Of a DNA stretch of 64,000 nucleotides, positions 7,870-17,198 are shown one piece after another; within the stretch, counting starts at the first letter, position 1; each line of letters opens with the position of its first letter. Position numbers and translations under genes: made by a program. The DNA is from Phycisphaerales bacterium (GTDB taxonomy: Bacteria > Planctomycetota > Phycisphaerae > Phycisphaerales > UBA1924), in the NCBI GenBank assembly GCA_020846975.1, contig JADLCX010000076.1, positions 1-64,000 of the forward strand, read 5' to 3'. The notes beneath the pieces are model-generated. The model did no database searches and was not told where the DNA came from. It saw only the letters and a program-made list of their open reading frames with translations.

Positions 7870-8250
7870 ATGCCCGCGACCACCTCCCCCCGTCGTCTGT
7901 CTCTCCGCGTCGTCACCATGCCGCGCGACACCAACCAGTACGGCACGATCTTCGGCGGTGTGATCCTGAGCTATATCGACCAGGCGGGGTTCGTCGAGGC
8001 GAGGCATCACGGCGTGCACAAATGGGTGACCGTCGCGGTGGACCGGGTCGAGTTCAAGCAGCCGGTTCACCTCGGCGATGTCGTCGCGTTCTACACCACG
8101 ACGACGCGTCTGGGCACGACCAGCGTCACGGTCCGGGTTGAGGTCGAGGCCGAGCGATACACCGACGGTTCCACCGCCCCGGTCACGGAGGCGAGCATCA
8201 CGCTGGTGTCGGTGGATACAGGAGGGAAGCCGGTGCCGTTTCGAGCGTGA
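7870..8250 (+). CDS. Acyl-CoA thioesterase, hotdog fold (YciA-like)
   Basis: A 126-residue single hotdog domain that should hydrolyse acyl-CoA thioesters in the cytosol. The YciA/ACOT signature MPRDTNQYGTIFGG is followed by the catalytic aspartate in LSYIDQAG (Asp37) on the long hotdog helix. Then come the strands VTVAVDRVEFKQPVHLGDVV. The length is normal for the family. Start ATG 7870 matches the family start, and a TACCGT element six bases upstream replaces a ribosome-binding site. Acyl-chain preference is not visible. Confidence 0.92.
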   Translation: MPATTSPRRLSLRVVTMPRDTNQYGTIFGGVILSYIDQAGFVEARHHGVHKWVTVAVDRVEFKQPVHLGDVVAFYTTTTRLGTTSVTVRVEVEAERYTDGSTAPVTEASITLVSVDTGGKPVPFRA

Positions 8251-8320
8251 GGGCTGGGGGTTGCGGGCCTGGGGTCTGGGGTCTGGGAAACTCGGTCCCC
8301 GAGACCCCACACCCCGCCCC
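8251..8320. repeat. Tandem heptamer inverted-repeat element (GGGTCTG type)
   Basis: Five G-rich heptamers starting GGG run from 8251 to 8285, the last two being identical GGGTCTG copies. After a short spacer the opposite arm (about 8296-8320) carries the inverse pattern with AGACCCC and ACACCCC. It begins at the base after the thioesterase stop and ends just before the -10-like element of the next gene. Confidence 0.65.
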
Positions 8321-8326
8321 TACACT
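8321..8326 (+). promoter_or_regulatory. -10-like TACACT directly upstream of the STAS gene
   Basis: TACACT ends seven bases before the ATG at 8334. No Shine-Dalgarno is present, which suggests a leaderless mRNA. Confidence 0.4.
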
Positions 8327-8333
8327 CCCGCTC

Positions 8334-8690
8334 ATGAGCGAGACCACCTCCACGTTTCTGGCCGTCGAGAAGACCGATCGCGCCCTCATCGCCTCTCTTC
8401 TGTGCGAGAAGGTCGGCCAGCGCGAGGCTCAGATTCTGGAGACCGAGCTCAAGGCCGCCGCACCGTCGCGGCAGTGGCGGCTCGCGCTCGACCTTACCGC
8501 GGTCACCGTGCTGGCGTCGATGGGCCTGGGCATGCTTGTCACGATGCACAAGGAGTGCTCGGCCAAGGGCGGCAGGCTCGCCATCTTCGGCCTCAACGGG
8601 GAGATCTCGCAGCTTCTGAAGATCACGCACCTTGAGCGCGTGCTCAAGATCGCCGCCGACAAGGATGCGGCGGTGAAGGATGTGTCCTGA
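8334..8690 (+). CDS. STAS domain protein (anti-sigma factor antagonist-like)
   Basis: A 118-residue single STAS domain. The central RLALDLTAVTVLASMGLGML matches the strand plus phosphorylatable-serine helix of anti-sigma antagonists (D-x-S-x-x-x-x-S-x-G-L). Here the Ser/Thr position may be Ser58 or Thr55. It is followed by GGRLAIFGLNGEISQLL, the next strand and helix. Such proteins bind a serine kinase/anti-sigma factor and release a sigma factor or tune a signalling pathway. No kinase partner of the RsbW type lies nearby. The stop directly abuts the GTG of the purN-like gene, so the two are probably co-transcribed. Confidence 0.85.
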   Translation: MSETTSTFLAVEKTDRALIASLLCEKVGQREAQILETELKAAAPSRQWRLALDLTAVTVLASMGLGMLVTMHKECSAKGGRLAIFGLNGEISQLLKITHLERVLKIAADKDAAVKDVS

Positions 8691-9359
8691 GTGGTGACCA
8701 GCGAGCAGCGCGCCTTGAGCAGCCAACAGCCCCTCGCACGCCTGGCGGTCTTGCTCTCCGGCTCCGGCCGCACGCTGTTGAATCTGCTCGACTCGATCAC
8801 ACGCGGCGACCTGCGGGCGACGATCCCGCTGGTCATCGCTTCTCGCGAGTGTCCTGGCGCGGAACGGGCGCGTGCGGCTGGCCTGCGCACCCTGGTCATT
8901 CCCGGGAAGATCCCCGGCTCTCACCTCGGCGCGCTCCTCGACGAACACCGCATCGACCTGGTCGTCCTCGCGGGGTACCTGAAACTGATCGACATTCCGC
9001 CGGCGTTCGAGGGACGCATGGTGAACATCCATCCCTCCCTGCTGCCCGACTTCGGCGGCCCGGGCATGTACGGGGACCGCGTCCACGCGGCGGTTTTGGC
9101 CGCGGGAAGGACCGAATCCGGGTGCACCGTCCACCTGGTCGATCCGATCTATGACCGGGGCACGATCCTCGCCCAGGCCCGCGTGCCGGTGCTGGCGGGG
9201 GATGATGTGCACGCGCTCGCGGCTCGCGTGTTCGAGGCTGAATGTCGCCTGTACCCGGGCGCGGTGCAACAGTTGATCGAGGGCCGCGTCGGGGGAATGC
9301 GACGGGCGGAACCCAGAGGCGTGGAGCAGGCACAGAGAGCACAGAGAGAGACATTGTGA
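8691..9359 (+). CDS. purN: Phosphoribosylglycinamide formyltransferase (PurN-like)
   Basis: A formyltransferase-fold protein of 222 residues which in the PurN family transfers the formyl group of 10-formyl-THF to GAR in purine synthesis. LAVLLSGSGRTLLNLLD is the phosphate-binding N-terminus. VLAGYLKLI, the catalytic VNIHPSLLPDFGGPGMYG (Asn-x-His) and the distal Asp in DPIYDRGTIL are all in order. GTG 8691 follows the STAS stop with no gap. The last 15 or so residues (GVEQAQRAQRETL) lie beyond the family end and are encoded by the CACAGAGAG repeat, so the original stop was probably displaced. A purU or related formyltransferase is a less likely alternative. Confidence 0.88.
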   Translation: MVTSEQRALSSQQPLARLAVLLSGSGRTLLNLLDSITRGDLRATIPLVIASRECPGAERARAAGLRTLVIPGKIPGSHLGALLDEHRIDLVVLAGYLKLIDIPPAFEGRMVNIHPSLLPDFGGPGMYGDRVHAAVLAAGRTESGCTVHLVDPIYDRGTILAQARVPVLAGDDVHALAARVFEAECRLYPGAVQQLIEGRVGGMRRAEPRGVEQAQRAQRETL

Positions 9360-9485
9360 AGTCAGAGCGTCGTCCAGATTTTCACAAACCACGGGCATCC
9401 ATGCTTCCGGCTCCTCAGAACTCCCGCGTTTGTTTCTGCCTCTTCTCTGTGCTCTCGGTGACTTCTCTGTGCCCTCTGTGTTGCT
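9325..9485. repeat. CACAGAGAG / CTCTGTG inverted-repeat element overlapping two genes
   Basis: The left arm (about 9325-9350) has two near-identical CACAGAGAG units. The right part (about 9443-9485) has three or four CTCTGTG units, inverted to the left arm. The left arm encodes the extra tail of the PurN-like protein, and the right arm encodes the hydrophobic core of the next protein's signal peptide. The stop, the gap and the next start codon all lie inside the element. Confidence 0.65.
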
Positions 9486-10984
9486 GCATCTGCGTTTGCC
9501 TTTGCCTCTCACCTCGCGCCCAGGCACAAACCCCCGAACCCGGCCGACCCGCCGTCGTGACCGAAGCGCAGGCCGACGCCAGGCTCGCCACACTCGAGAA
9601 GGAAGTCTTCGAGGCCTTTGCCCGCAAGGACCCGGGCGCGGCGGAGCGCGGGCTGCGTGAACTGATCCCCCTCGACAAGGACAACTTCGTTCCGTGGTAC
9701 AACCTCGCGTGCGCGCTGGCCATGCAGGGCAAGAACGACGAGGCGGTGTCGATGCTCCGCCAGTCGATCCTGCGCGGGTTCAGCGACCTGCGGCAGATGG
9801 AGACGGATCCCAACCTCGACCCGGTGCGGGCTCTCGACGGTTACAGGGCCATCGTCGCCGGATGGGACAAGCACCAGGATCGCCGCATCGACGACAAGCT
9901 CGAAGCCGCGAAGAAGGTCTTCGGCGATGACGGCTCGCGCGGCCGCTACACGATCGAGAAGGACCAGACCCTGCGGCTGGCCTACGTCTCGGCGTTCGAT
10001 GCGACACTCTTCGGACAGAGCAAGCAGGAGGTTTCGCGTCTGACGCGCTGGTGGGAGAAGATGGTGCTCCCCGCCGACGAGCCTCTTCGGACGGGCGGGC
10101 GGCCCGACCGCAAGCCCCCGTGGGTGCTGGTGATCCTGCCGACGCGCGAGGACTATGCCCGCTGGGCGGCGAGACGCTTCGGCGAACGGTGGCAGTCCAT
10201 CGGCGGCAACTACAGCCACGACAGCAAGCAACTGGTGGCGATGGACCTTGGCGCCACCGTTCGCCATGAGTACTGGCACGTTCTTCACTGGCGGCACATG
10301 GACGACCTCGGCCAGCGACAGCCGATCTGGGTGATGGAGGGGCTGTGCAGCCTCGTCGAAGATATCGAGGCCCGTGGCGATGACACGTTCGCCGCGCTGC
10401 CCTCGTGGCGAACGAACATGGCCCGGCGCCTGGCGAAGAACGGCTCGCTCACACCGTGGGATGTCCTGTTCGCGATGGACCAGAAGCGGTTCACCGGGAG
10501 CCGTCCGCTGGCGTTCTACGCCCAGGCACGCGCGATCTTCATGTACCTGCTCGAGCGGGGCAAGCTCCGCGACTGGTACACGGCGTACGTGCGGGGGTTC
10601 AAGTCCGACGCGAGCGGCAAGGCGGCGTTCGAGACGGTATTCGCCAGACCGCTCAAGGAGACTGAGAAAGACTTTCGACAGTGGCTCAAGGAACTCCCCG
10701 AGGTGCAGGAGACCGTCGGCAACGGGCCCGCCAACCTGCCGTTCGACGTCGGCCCCGGCGGCGGCGACGGACCGACGATCGATTCGCTCCCCACGGGCGC
10801 ATCACGCGACGCGGGCCTGCGACTGCGCGACATCATCACGTCCATCGACGGCAAGCCGGTGCGCGACCTCAACGAACTGGCGCGGATACTGGGTGAGTAC
10901 GAGGCGGGCGCGCAGGTCGAGGTTGGGTATCGCCGCGGCGGGAAGCACGGGGCCGGACGGGTCACGCTCATCCCGCCGGGGTGA
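9401..10984 (+). CDS. Secreted zinc metalloprotease-like protein with TPR and PDZ
   Basis: A 527-residue exported protein. The signal peptide is unusually Cys-rich (LFSVLSVTSLCPLCCCICVC) and ends near AQA|QT. A TPR-like region follows (about residues 45-110, with VPWYNLACALAMQGKNDEAV). The central domain has HEYWH (His289-His293) in VRHEYWHVLHWR and a downstream Glu in IWVMEGLC, as in gluzincin MA-like (DUF1570-type) peptidases of planctomycetes. A C-terminal PDZ domain (about 440-520) ends with the carboxylate-binding loop and IITSIDGKPV. I chose ATG 9401 because it begins the signal peptide. Its substrate is unknown, and PDZ plus protease suggests envelope protein quality control. It is downstream of purN but separated by the repeat. 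Confidence 0.75.
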   Translation: MLPAPQNSRVCFCLFSVLSVTSLCPLCCCICVCLCLSPRAQAQTPEPGRPAVVTEAQADARLATLEKEVFEAFARKDPGAAERGLRELIPLDKDNFVPWYNLACALAMQGKNDEAVSMLRQSILRGFSDLRQMETDPNLDPVRALDGYRAIVAGWDKHQDRRIDDKLEAAKKVFGDDGSRGRYTIEKDQTLRLAYVSAFDATLFGQSKQEVSRLTRWWEKMVLPADEPLRTGGRPDRKPPWVLVILPTREDYARWAARRFGERWQSIGGNYSHDSKQLVAMDLGATVRHEYWHVLHWRHMDDLGQRQPIWVMEGLCSLVEDIEARGDDTFAALPSWRTNMARRLAKNGSLTPWDVLFAMDQKRFTGSRPLAFYAQARAIFMYLLERGKLRDWYTAYVRGFKSDASGKAAFETVFARPLKETEKDFRQWLKELPEVQETVGNGPANLPFDVGPGGGDGPTIDSLPTGASRDAGLRLRDIITSIDGKPVRDLNELARILGEYEAGAQVEVGYRRGGKHGAGRVTLIPPG

Positions 10985-11023
10985 GTGCGACGGACGGTGA
11001 ACGTCCCTGCCTCGACCGCAAAC

Positions 11024-12658
11024 TCAGGAACAGCCGGCGAAGTACGCAGCGAGGAAGTCGAAGATGTCCTGAACGCTGACCAGGCCGGACTGGTTGAAGT
11101 CCGCGCCGGTCGCGTTGGCGAAGTACGCGGCCAGGAAGTCGAACAGGTCCTGCACGCTGATCCCGCTCTGCCCGTTGAAGTTCGCGCGGCAGCAGGTCGT
11201 GGGGTTGCCGGGTGTCCCGCACGCGGTCCCGACGCCTCGGAACGAGCCCGCGCCCGAACCCGCGCAGGCCGCGCTGCTCTCGATCGTGCAGGCCGTGCCG
11301 CGGCAGCAGGCCCCGGTCGGCTGCGGACAGGGGTTGGGTGTGCAACTCCCGCCGGTCCAAATCTGCGCACACGCGCACTGCGTGGTCATGGCGCACGAGC
11401 CATCCGCAGCGCAGCACGCGCCGGGCGGAGCCGAGCAGGGGTTGGGCGCACAACCGGCGCCGGAAATCCACGAACCCGCGCACGCGGCCTGCGTGCTCGC
11501 CGTGCAGCACCCGGTCGCGGCGCAGCACGCGCCGGTGGCCTCGGCGCACGGGCTGGGCGAGCACGAGCCGCTCGACCAAGCGCCCGCGCACGCCTGATCG
11601 GAGACAAACGTGCACGCCGGCCCGTTGCAGCAAGCGCCCTGGATCAGCACAACGTAGTCGGCGACCACCGGCAGGTGGTCCGTGACCGTCGTGAGCAGGT
11701 TCAGCACCGTGACGCGGTTGGGCAGTCCCGGCAGCGCGGTGCTGGACCCGTCGTTGATGTTGCCGTTGATCGGCACGCTCCCGTTGTTCCCGAAGGTGTG
11801 GTAGGAGCCCGCCAGATAGCTGAGGCCCGCCGCGGGCGTGGTCATCACCACGCCCGAGACCATGTGCCAGTCGAAGCGATCATCGAGCCCGCCGCCGGTA
11901 AGGCCGGAGCCGGGGGAAACCGCCGGCGCCTGTGTTGCGATATCGATGAACGAAGCATTGTCATGCCACGCGCCGGCACGGCCGATCGGGTCGAAGGCCT
12001 GCGCGAAGCCCGGCGTGAGCATGTGCTGAAAGGCCTGATCGGTCGAGCGGTACAGGTTGAAGTCGCCGACGTAGATGATCCCGACGTTCGCGCCCAGCGC
12101 ATCCGCATCGGCACGGATCGCCATGGCCTCGATGCGCCGGCGCCCCTCGCTGGTCGAGTCGTCGGAGGCTTTCCAGTGACCGTTGTAGACGTAGAAATCC
12201 GACGAAGCCGGCGCGCCCACCGTGCGGAAGCGATGGCGGAGCGTCTGCCGCGGCTGGCTGCTGGTGCCGGCTGTTCCCACCGCGAGCTCGCCGATCAGTT
12301 GCAGCTTCTGGGTGTTGAACACCACGCCCTGCGTCCCCGCGCCCGTCGTCGCGCCGTTCAGTGCGCCCCGGGCGTAGACGCCGGGCCCGTAGATCGCGTT
12401 GAGCATCACCACGACGTCCTGCGTGGTCGTCGTCTGCGAACCGACCTCCTGAATCGCGACCAGGTCGACCGGAAGTGATCGCCCGGCGACCGACTCGTTC
12501 CCGATCGCCTGCAGGATCGTGTCCAACCCGGCACGCGGCGAGCCGCCCGCGCCGGTGATGTTGTAACTCACGCAGCGCAGGACGACATCTGCGCCGCACC
12601 ACGACACACACGCGAACACCATCGCCGCAGCCAAGGCGGCCCCGATCCGAGTCTTCAT
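11024..12658 (-). CDS. Secreted endonuclease/exonuclease/phosphatase-fold protein with Cys-rich modules and dockerin-like tail
   Basis: A 544-residue exported protein. A signal peptide (ALAAAMVFACVSWCGA) leads to an EEP domain (about 25-320). The expected residues are the metal-binding Glu in LVAIQEVGS, IYVGDFNLY and the C-terminal His in TDHLPVVADYV. Members cleave nucleic acids or phosphoesters, so extracellular DNA is a plausible target. Four Cys-rich modules (GACC...PNPC style) follow. Two dockerin-like repeats end the protein, the last being DFNQSGLVSVQDIFDFLAAY and ending AGCS. ATG 12658 is preferred over ATG 12664 because GAGGG lies six bases before it. It is followed on the same strand by no close gene and is next to another dockerin-tailed gene. 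Confidence 0.85.
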   Translation of the reverse strand: MKTRIGAALAAAMVFACVSWCGADVVLRCVSYNITGAGGSPRAGLDTILQAIGNESVAGRSLPVDLVAIQEVGSQTTTTQDVVVMLNAIYGPGVYARGALNGATTGAGTQGVVFNTQKLQLIGELAVGTAGTSSQPRQTLRHRFRTVGAPASSDFYVYNGHWKASDDSTSEGRRRIEAMAIRADADALGANVGIIYVGDFNLYRSTDQAFQHMLTPGFAQAFDPIGRAGAWHDNASFIDIATQAPAVSPGSGLTGGGLDDRFDWHMVSGVVMTTPAAGLSYLAGSYHTFGNNGSVPINGNINDGSSTALPGLPNRVTVLNLLTTVTDHLPVVADYVVLIQGACCNGPACTFVSDQACAGAWSSGSCSPSPCAEATGACCAATGCCTASTQAACAGSWISGAGCAPNPCSAPPGACCAADGSCAMTTQCACAQIWTGGSCTPNPCPQPTGACCRGTACTIESSAACAGSGAGSFRGVGTACGTPGNPTTCCRANFNGQSGISVQDLFDFLAAYFANATGADFNQSGLVSVQDIFDFLAAYFAGCS

Positions 12659-12854
12659 GAACATCCCTCAATCGCGGGCACAGGTTCGACCCCAAACACT
12701 ACCCCGCGTTCCGCGATCGGCCACCTCCGAACTTTGTCCGGACTCCCAGGCGAGCGACGCTCCGGAAGGTCCGCCCTCCTCTCTCCCTCAGCGGGTCGCC
12801 ATCCGAAGCCGGACCAGCGCGTGCCGGCTGCCCGGGAGTTCGGGTTCCGGTCGA

Positions 12855-14249
12855 TCAGGGGCATCCGGCAAAGTACGCCCCCAGGAAGTCAAACAAGTCC
12901 TGGATGCTCACGATGCCGCTCATGTTGAAGTCCGCGGCGCACACCTGCACCGTCAGATTCATCGCGACGCTCTCGACCGTCCCGCACACGTTGCTCACGA
13001 CGCATGTGTACGCGCCCGCGTCGGTCCAGCCGGGGCCGCTGCCGGGGTCGTAGATGTTGTTGACCATCATGGTCGGCGTGGTCACGCCGGAGAAGTGCCC
13101 GTTGTTCGTCAGCGCCACGTTGTTCCGCTTCCACTGATAGCTCGGAGCGCCGGTCGCGCTCGCGATCACGCTGAACGTCGCGGTCTGGCCCACGTACTTC
13201 GTCTCGTCCGGCGACCAGGAGGTGATCACCGGCACCGTGCAGGCGCAGGTCGAGGTCTCGGTCCAGTCGCCCGAGAGAGGCGTCGCGTACTGCAGGAACC
13301 CGAGCCCGACCTGGTCGAACCCGTCCTTGATGCCCGCGTCGATCGCGCTCGTGCTGGTCGTGCCCCACCAGTTGTTTGGCGCGCTGATCGTCGAGCCCGT
13401 GTTCATCTCCACGTTCCAGGCGTCGTTGAGCTGGAAGTTGTTGCACTGAAAGAACGCCATGTACGGCGTCGAGATCCTGACACCCACCTCGTTGAACTCG
13501 ATCAGGCAACGCTCGATGTGCGTCACCCGCTCCATCGCGAGCTGGTTGCCATGGAAGTGGCACCGCCGCGCGATCATCGAGTTGCCCGTCGGAGAGCTGA
13601 CGCCGGTGGTGTTCCCCGCGATCTCGCAGTCCTCCAGCGTCACGCTCTCGGCGAAGTTGAACGCCGCGGTGTTGGCCTGGAAGGTGCAGAACGTGTAGAT
13701 CTGGTAGGCTTGCCCGGCCGCGACCGCGTTGTTCGAGAAATACGAGTTGCTGATCGTGCTCACGGGGGTCGTGTACCCAGAGATCCCCGCCTGATTTCCC
13801 GTGAAGTTGCAGTGGTCCACGTTGAGGGGCGGGTTGAACGGGTTGCCGCAGCACACCAGCGAGATGCCGCTCTGCAACGACGTGAAGTTTGCCCGCCGCG
13901 CGTCGATCTGCCCGCCCTGCACCCGCAGGCCCGCGCCCGGGAGTGTGGCGTTGGTTGATGCGAAGTTGATCTGATTCGCCGCTGTTCCGATCGCGTTGAT
14001 CACCCCGCCCTCGGCGATCAGCGCCATGTTCTGCGGAAACTGCACCGTCACGCCCGGGTCGATCGTCAGCGTCGCCCCCGCCAGCACCCGCACATCGCAC
14101 GTCAGGACGTAAGGGCTGTTCGCCACCGTCCAGGTGGTGTTCACCGTGATCGGCCCGCAGACGTTTACCGCCGATGCCGACCCGCACACCAGACCGAGAC
14201 CAGCCAGTGACGCGAGAACAACCATCCCACGCTTCAGGACCGCACGCAT
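12855..14249 (-). CDS. Secreted beta-helix protein with Ig-like domain and dockerin-like tail
   Basis: A 464-residue exported protein. After the signal peptide (MVVLASLAGLGLVCGSASA) comes a right-handed parallel beta-helix region (about 30-310) with repeated N-x-F/I turns such as DHCNFTGNQAGI and RCLIEFNEVGV, as in carbohydrate-binding or lyase-like surface proteins. An Ig-like domain (about 325-430) has the pattern YQWKRNNVAL...DAGAYTCVVSN. A single dockerin-like repeat ends in AGCP. ATG 14249 has GGAGG six bases upstream; an in-frame TTG just before it is not needed. No catalytic residues can be named. It probably binds or processes surface polysaccharide, which is inference. Confidence 0.8.
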   Translation of the reverse strand: MRAVLKRGMVVLASLAGLGLVCGSASAVNVCGPITVNTTWTVANSPYVLTCDVRVLAGATLTIDPGVTVQFPQNMALIAEGGVINAIGTAANQINFASTNATLPGAGLRVQGGQIDARRANFTSLQSGISLVCCGNPFNPPLNVDHCNFTGNQAGISGYTTPVSTISNSYFSNNAVAAGQAYQIYTFCTFQANTAAFNFAESVTLEDCEIAGNTTGVSSPTGNSMIARRCHFHGNQLAMERVTHIERCLIEFNEVGVRISTPYMAFFQCNNFQLNDAWNVEMNTGSTISAPNNWWGTTSTSAIDAGIKDGFDQVGLGFLQYATPLSGDWTETSTCACTVPVITSWSPDETKYVGQTATFSVIASATGAPSYQWKRNNVALTNNGHFSGVTTPTMMVNNIYDPGSGPGWTDAGAYTCVVSNVCGTVESVAMNLTVQVCAADFNMSGIVSIQDLFDFLGAYFAGCP

Positions 14250-14821
14250 ACCCAACCTCCGTTCATTGGTGAACCATCACGGGACCAGACCCGCGGCATC
14301 CGACGTTTCCGCTAGACTAACTCCGAACCATGCCTTGACCAGCGGTTCGCACAAGGTTCGCCAACCGAACCGTACCGACCGCCCAAGACCATGCGTCAGA
14401 GTTTGCCCAGTCTTGCAGACGCCGCTCCACTTTGCCGGCGTCGGCCGCCCCGGGCGTGACCGAAGTGCGCCCCGACCTCACCCGGTGATCGCGGGAGCCC
14501 CCCATCAACCCTCCCCCTCCCCAACCGCCGCCCGCTGCGATTCTCGGACCATCCGTCGCCATCTCAGACGGTCCGCCAAGTCACCGTCGTGGCTTGCCAC
14601 AAACATCCAGACGCCCGGCGGTCAGCCTCTCTCCGACCACCTGTCCACCCCATCCCGCCGCGAGGGTGGAGGGCCGCCCTCACCCCGTCGCCGCTCACCG
14701 GTATTCTCCCGATGGTCACGCAGCGTGGCAGTAAAGGCCCGCGAGCGCATCCCCGTGATCCCGTTACGCTCGCCTGACCTCCGTCCCCCGCCCCCCAACC
14801 GGCCCGACCTCCAACCCGATC
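14250..14821. other. Intergenic region with no recognised feature
   Basis: About 570 bp lie between two divergent genes. Frames crossing it are short and Pro/Arg-rich, with no start signals. A TAGACT hexamer occurs near 14314 but is far from any start codon. I see no RNA or repeat here. Confidence 0.5.
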
Positions 14822-15508
14822 TTGACGCTCAAGCCCTGCAATCCCCGCCGCATCTTCATCGCCCTCACGCTCGGTGCGTTGCTGTCGCTCGCCTCCGCGT
14901 GGGTCCCCGCACGCTACCACGACGCCTCTTCCGGCTTGTCGCTTCCGACCCCGTTGTGGGACGAACCCTCGCGGACGCTCGCCGAGTACTTCCGCACCCG
15001 CTTCGCGGCCGAGGTCGCCATCCACTGGGACTATCGCGCGATTCTCCGTGATCCCCACAATGCCGATCGCTGGCGCGACGTTTTCGGGCCGCAGATTCGG
15101 GCCGCGCAGCCGTTCCCGTCGTGGTCGCTCCCCGACGACCTCGACCTCTCCGGCATCGACCCCGACGCCATCGTGGACATCCGCCGACAGGCTTTCGGCT
15201 TCCCGTGTCTGACGCTGTCGCGAACGATGATCACGCTCGAGAGCCACGACGAGATCGTCCGCTCCGCCTTCCTCTCCCGTCACGGTGATTACTACGCGTT
15301 CGACCACGCCCTGCCGACGCGGGTCCATTGGCCGGGCTTCCTGGGCAACACCCTTCTCTACAGCTCCATCATCGCCCTTCCGTGGTTTGCCCTGTCCCTC
15401 GTGCGCCAGCGCCGACGGCGCGCCCGCAACGCCTGCCCGGGTTGCGGCTACTCACGCACGGGCCTCCCCGCAGGCGCCCCGTGTCCCGAATGCGGCATGG
15501 GCCGGTGA
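14822..15508 (+). CDS. Membrane protein with C-terminal zinc ribbon (paralogue of 32330-33004)
   Basis: A 228-residue protein of unknown function. An N-terminal membrane segment (FIALTLGALLSLASAWVPA) and a second one (LLYSSIIALPWFALSLV, about 182-198) bracket an extracytoplasmic stretch. Arg-rich RQRRRRAR then leads to a cytoplasmic zinc ribbon, CPGCGYSRTGL...CPECG. The start is uncertain: TTG 14822 gives a membrane segment right at the N-terminus but has no ribosome-binding site, and no ATG is available. The second half aligns by eye with the protein at 32330 (WPGhLxNT, RRxRR, CxxC...CPECG), so the two are paralogues. The ribbon is typical of planctomycete membrane proteins, and its role is unknown. 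Confidence 0.65.
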   Translation: MTLKPCNPRRIFIALTLGALLSLASAWVPARYHDASSGLSLPTPLWDEPSRTLAEYFRTRFAAEVAIHWDYRAILRDPHNADRWRDVFGPQIRAAQPFPSWSLPDDLDLSGIDPDAIVDIRRQAFGFPCLTLSRTMITLESHDEIVRSAFLSRHGDYYAFDHALPTRVHWPGFLGNTLLYSSIIALPWFALSLVRQRRRRARNACPGCGYSRTGLPAGAPCPECGMGR

Positions 15509-15714
15509 AGGCCGTCCACCCCTCCCGTCTCACCGTTCCTCGCCTCCATTCAATGTGCGCCCCGCGCAACCTTTGCCGATCGTGCGGTTTCTTCCGTCAA
15601 ACGCTCGATTCCCGGGCGCATCCGGCCGATCCTGCACTCCGGTCGTTCGCAATGTCCGGCCCCTCGCCGGGCCAACCGCGCTCATCCGTAATCCGTATAG
15701 CAGATTGGTCAACC

Positions 15715-16524
15715 ATGCCCCGCATGCCCCACGAGCCCGAAGCCTTTGCCGAACAGGTCGCGGTCATCCTGCGCCGCCTGCACCCCGAGACCTCGGTGCA
15801 GCTCGTCGGCCCGCGTGAACTGGTCGTCAACGGACGGAGACTCGATCTGGAGAACCTCTTCCGTCTGGTCGGCCGCGACACCGATCGCGGCGTGGAGATC
15901 GTGGAGCACTTCCTCGACCAGCTCTTCGGCGAGGAGGGCATCACCCTCTCGTCCGCGAGCTTCGATTTCGCCCGCCCGCGCATCATGCCGCGCATCCAGC
16001 CCGAGACTATCTTCGATCACCTCGTCCGCGAGCAGGTGGCTTACGTCCCGTTCGTCAACGGCACGGTGATCGTCTTTGTGCTCGACCTGCCCAACATGAC
16101 CGTCAGCGTCACCACCGAGCAGATGATCAAGTGGGGCGTGCAGGCCGACGACCTCGAGGAGATCGCCCGCAAGAACCTCGACAGTTATGCCCCCGAACTC
16201 AACGTCCAGATCGTCGAGAGCAAGGAGGGCGGCAAGGCCGCTCTGGTCAACGAGCAGGACGGCTACGACGCCGCGAGGCTGCTGCTCTCGCGCCTGCACA
16301 CCAAACTGGCCCCCGAACTCGGCGGCGATTTCTACGTCGCCACACCCGCGCGCGACATGTTCATCGCCATGACGCCTCGGCCCGGCCAGTTCATCGACCG
16401 CCTCAAGAGCCGGGTGGCCGAGGACTTCCGGCGCCTCCCCTACCCGATCACGAAGAACCTGTTCTTCGTCACCCGCGACGGCGTCGCGGGCACCGAGGGC
16501 CCCGCGCAGGCCGAGGCGGCGTAA
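15715..16524 (+). CDS. DUF1444 family protein (YtpQ-like)
   Basis: A soluble 269-residue protein matching DUF1444. The conserved block [19 protein letters not shown] is near residue 82, then comes [20 protein letters not shown], a long acidic helix, and the C-terminal [18 protein letters not shown]. No catalytic motif is recognised and the family has no established function. I chose ATG 15715 where the protein begins [11 protein letters not shown]; longer in-frame extensions are Pro/Ser-rich and look untranslated. The gene precedes the amidotransferase by 20 bp, but that gene has its own -10-like element. Confidence 0.8.
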   Translation: MPRMPHEPEAFAEQVAVILRRLHPETSVQLVGPRELVVNGRRLDLENLFRLVGRDTDRGVEIVEHFLDQLFGEEGITLSSASFDFARPRIMPRIQPETIFDHLVREQVAYVPFVNGTVIVFVLDLPNMTVSVTTEQMIKWGVQADDLEEIARKNLDSYAPELNVQIVESKEGGKAALVNEQDGYDAARLLLSRLHTKLAPELGGDFYVATPARDMFIAMTPRPGQFIDRLKSRVAEDFRRLPYPITKNLFFVTRDGVAGTEGPAQAEAA

Positions 16525-16532
16525 GTCCTGTC

Positions 16533-16538
16533 TACCCT
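16533..16538 (+). promoter_or_regulatory. -10-like TACCCT directly upstream of trpG
   Basis: TACCCT ends six bases before the ATG at 16545, starting nine bases after the preceding stop. No Shine-Dalgarno is seen. It may allow leaderless transcription of this gene within the cluster. Confidence 0.35.
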
Positions 16539-16544
16539 GAGTCG

Positions 16545-17195
<651 letters not shown>

Positions 17196-17198
17196 GCC

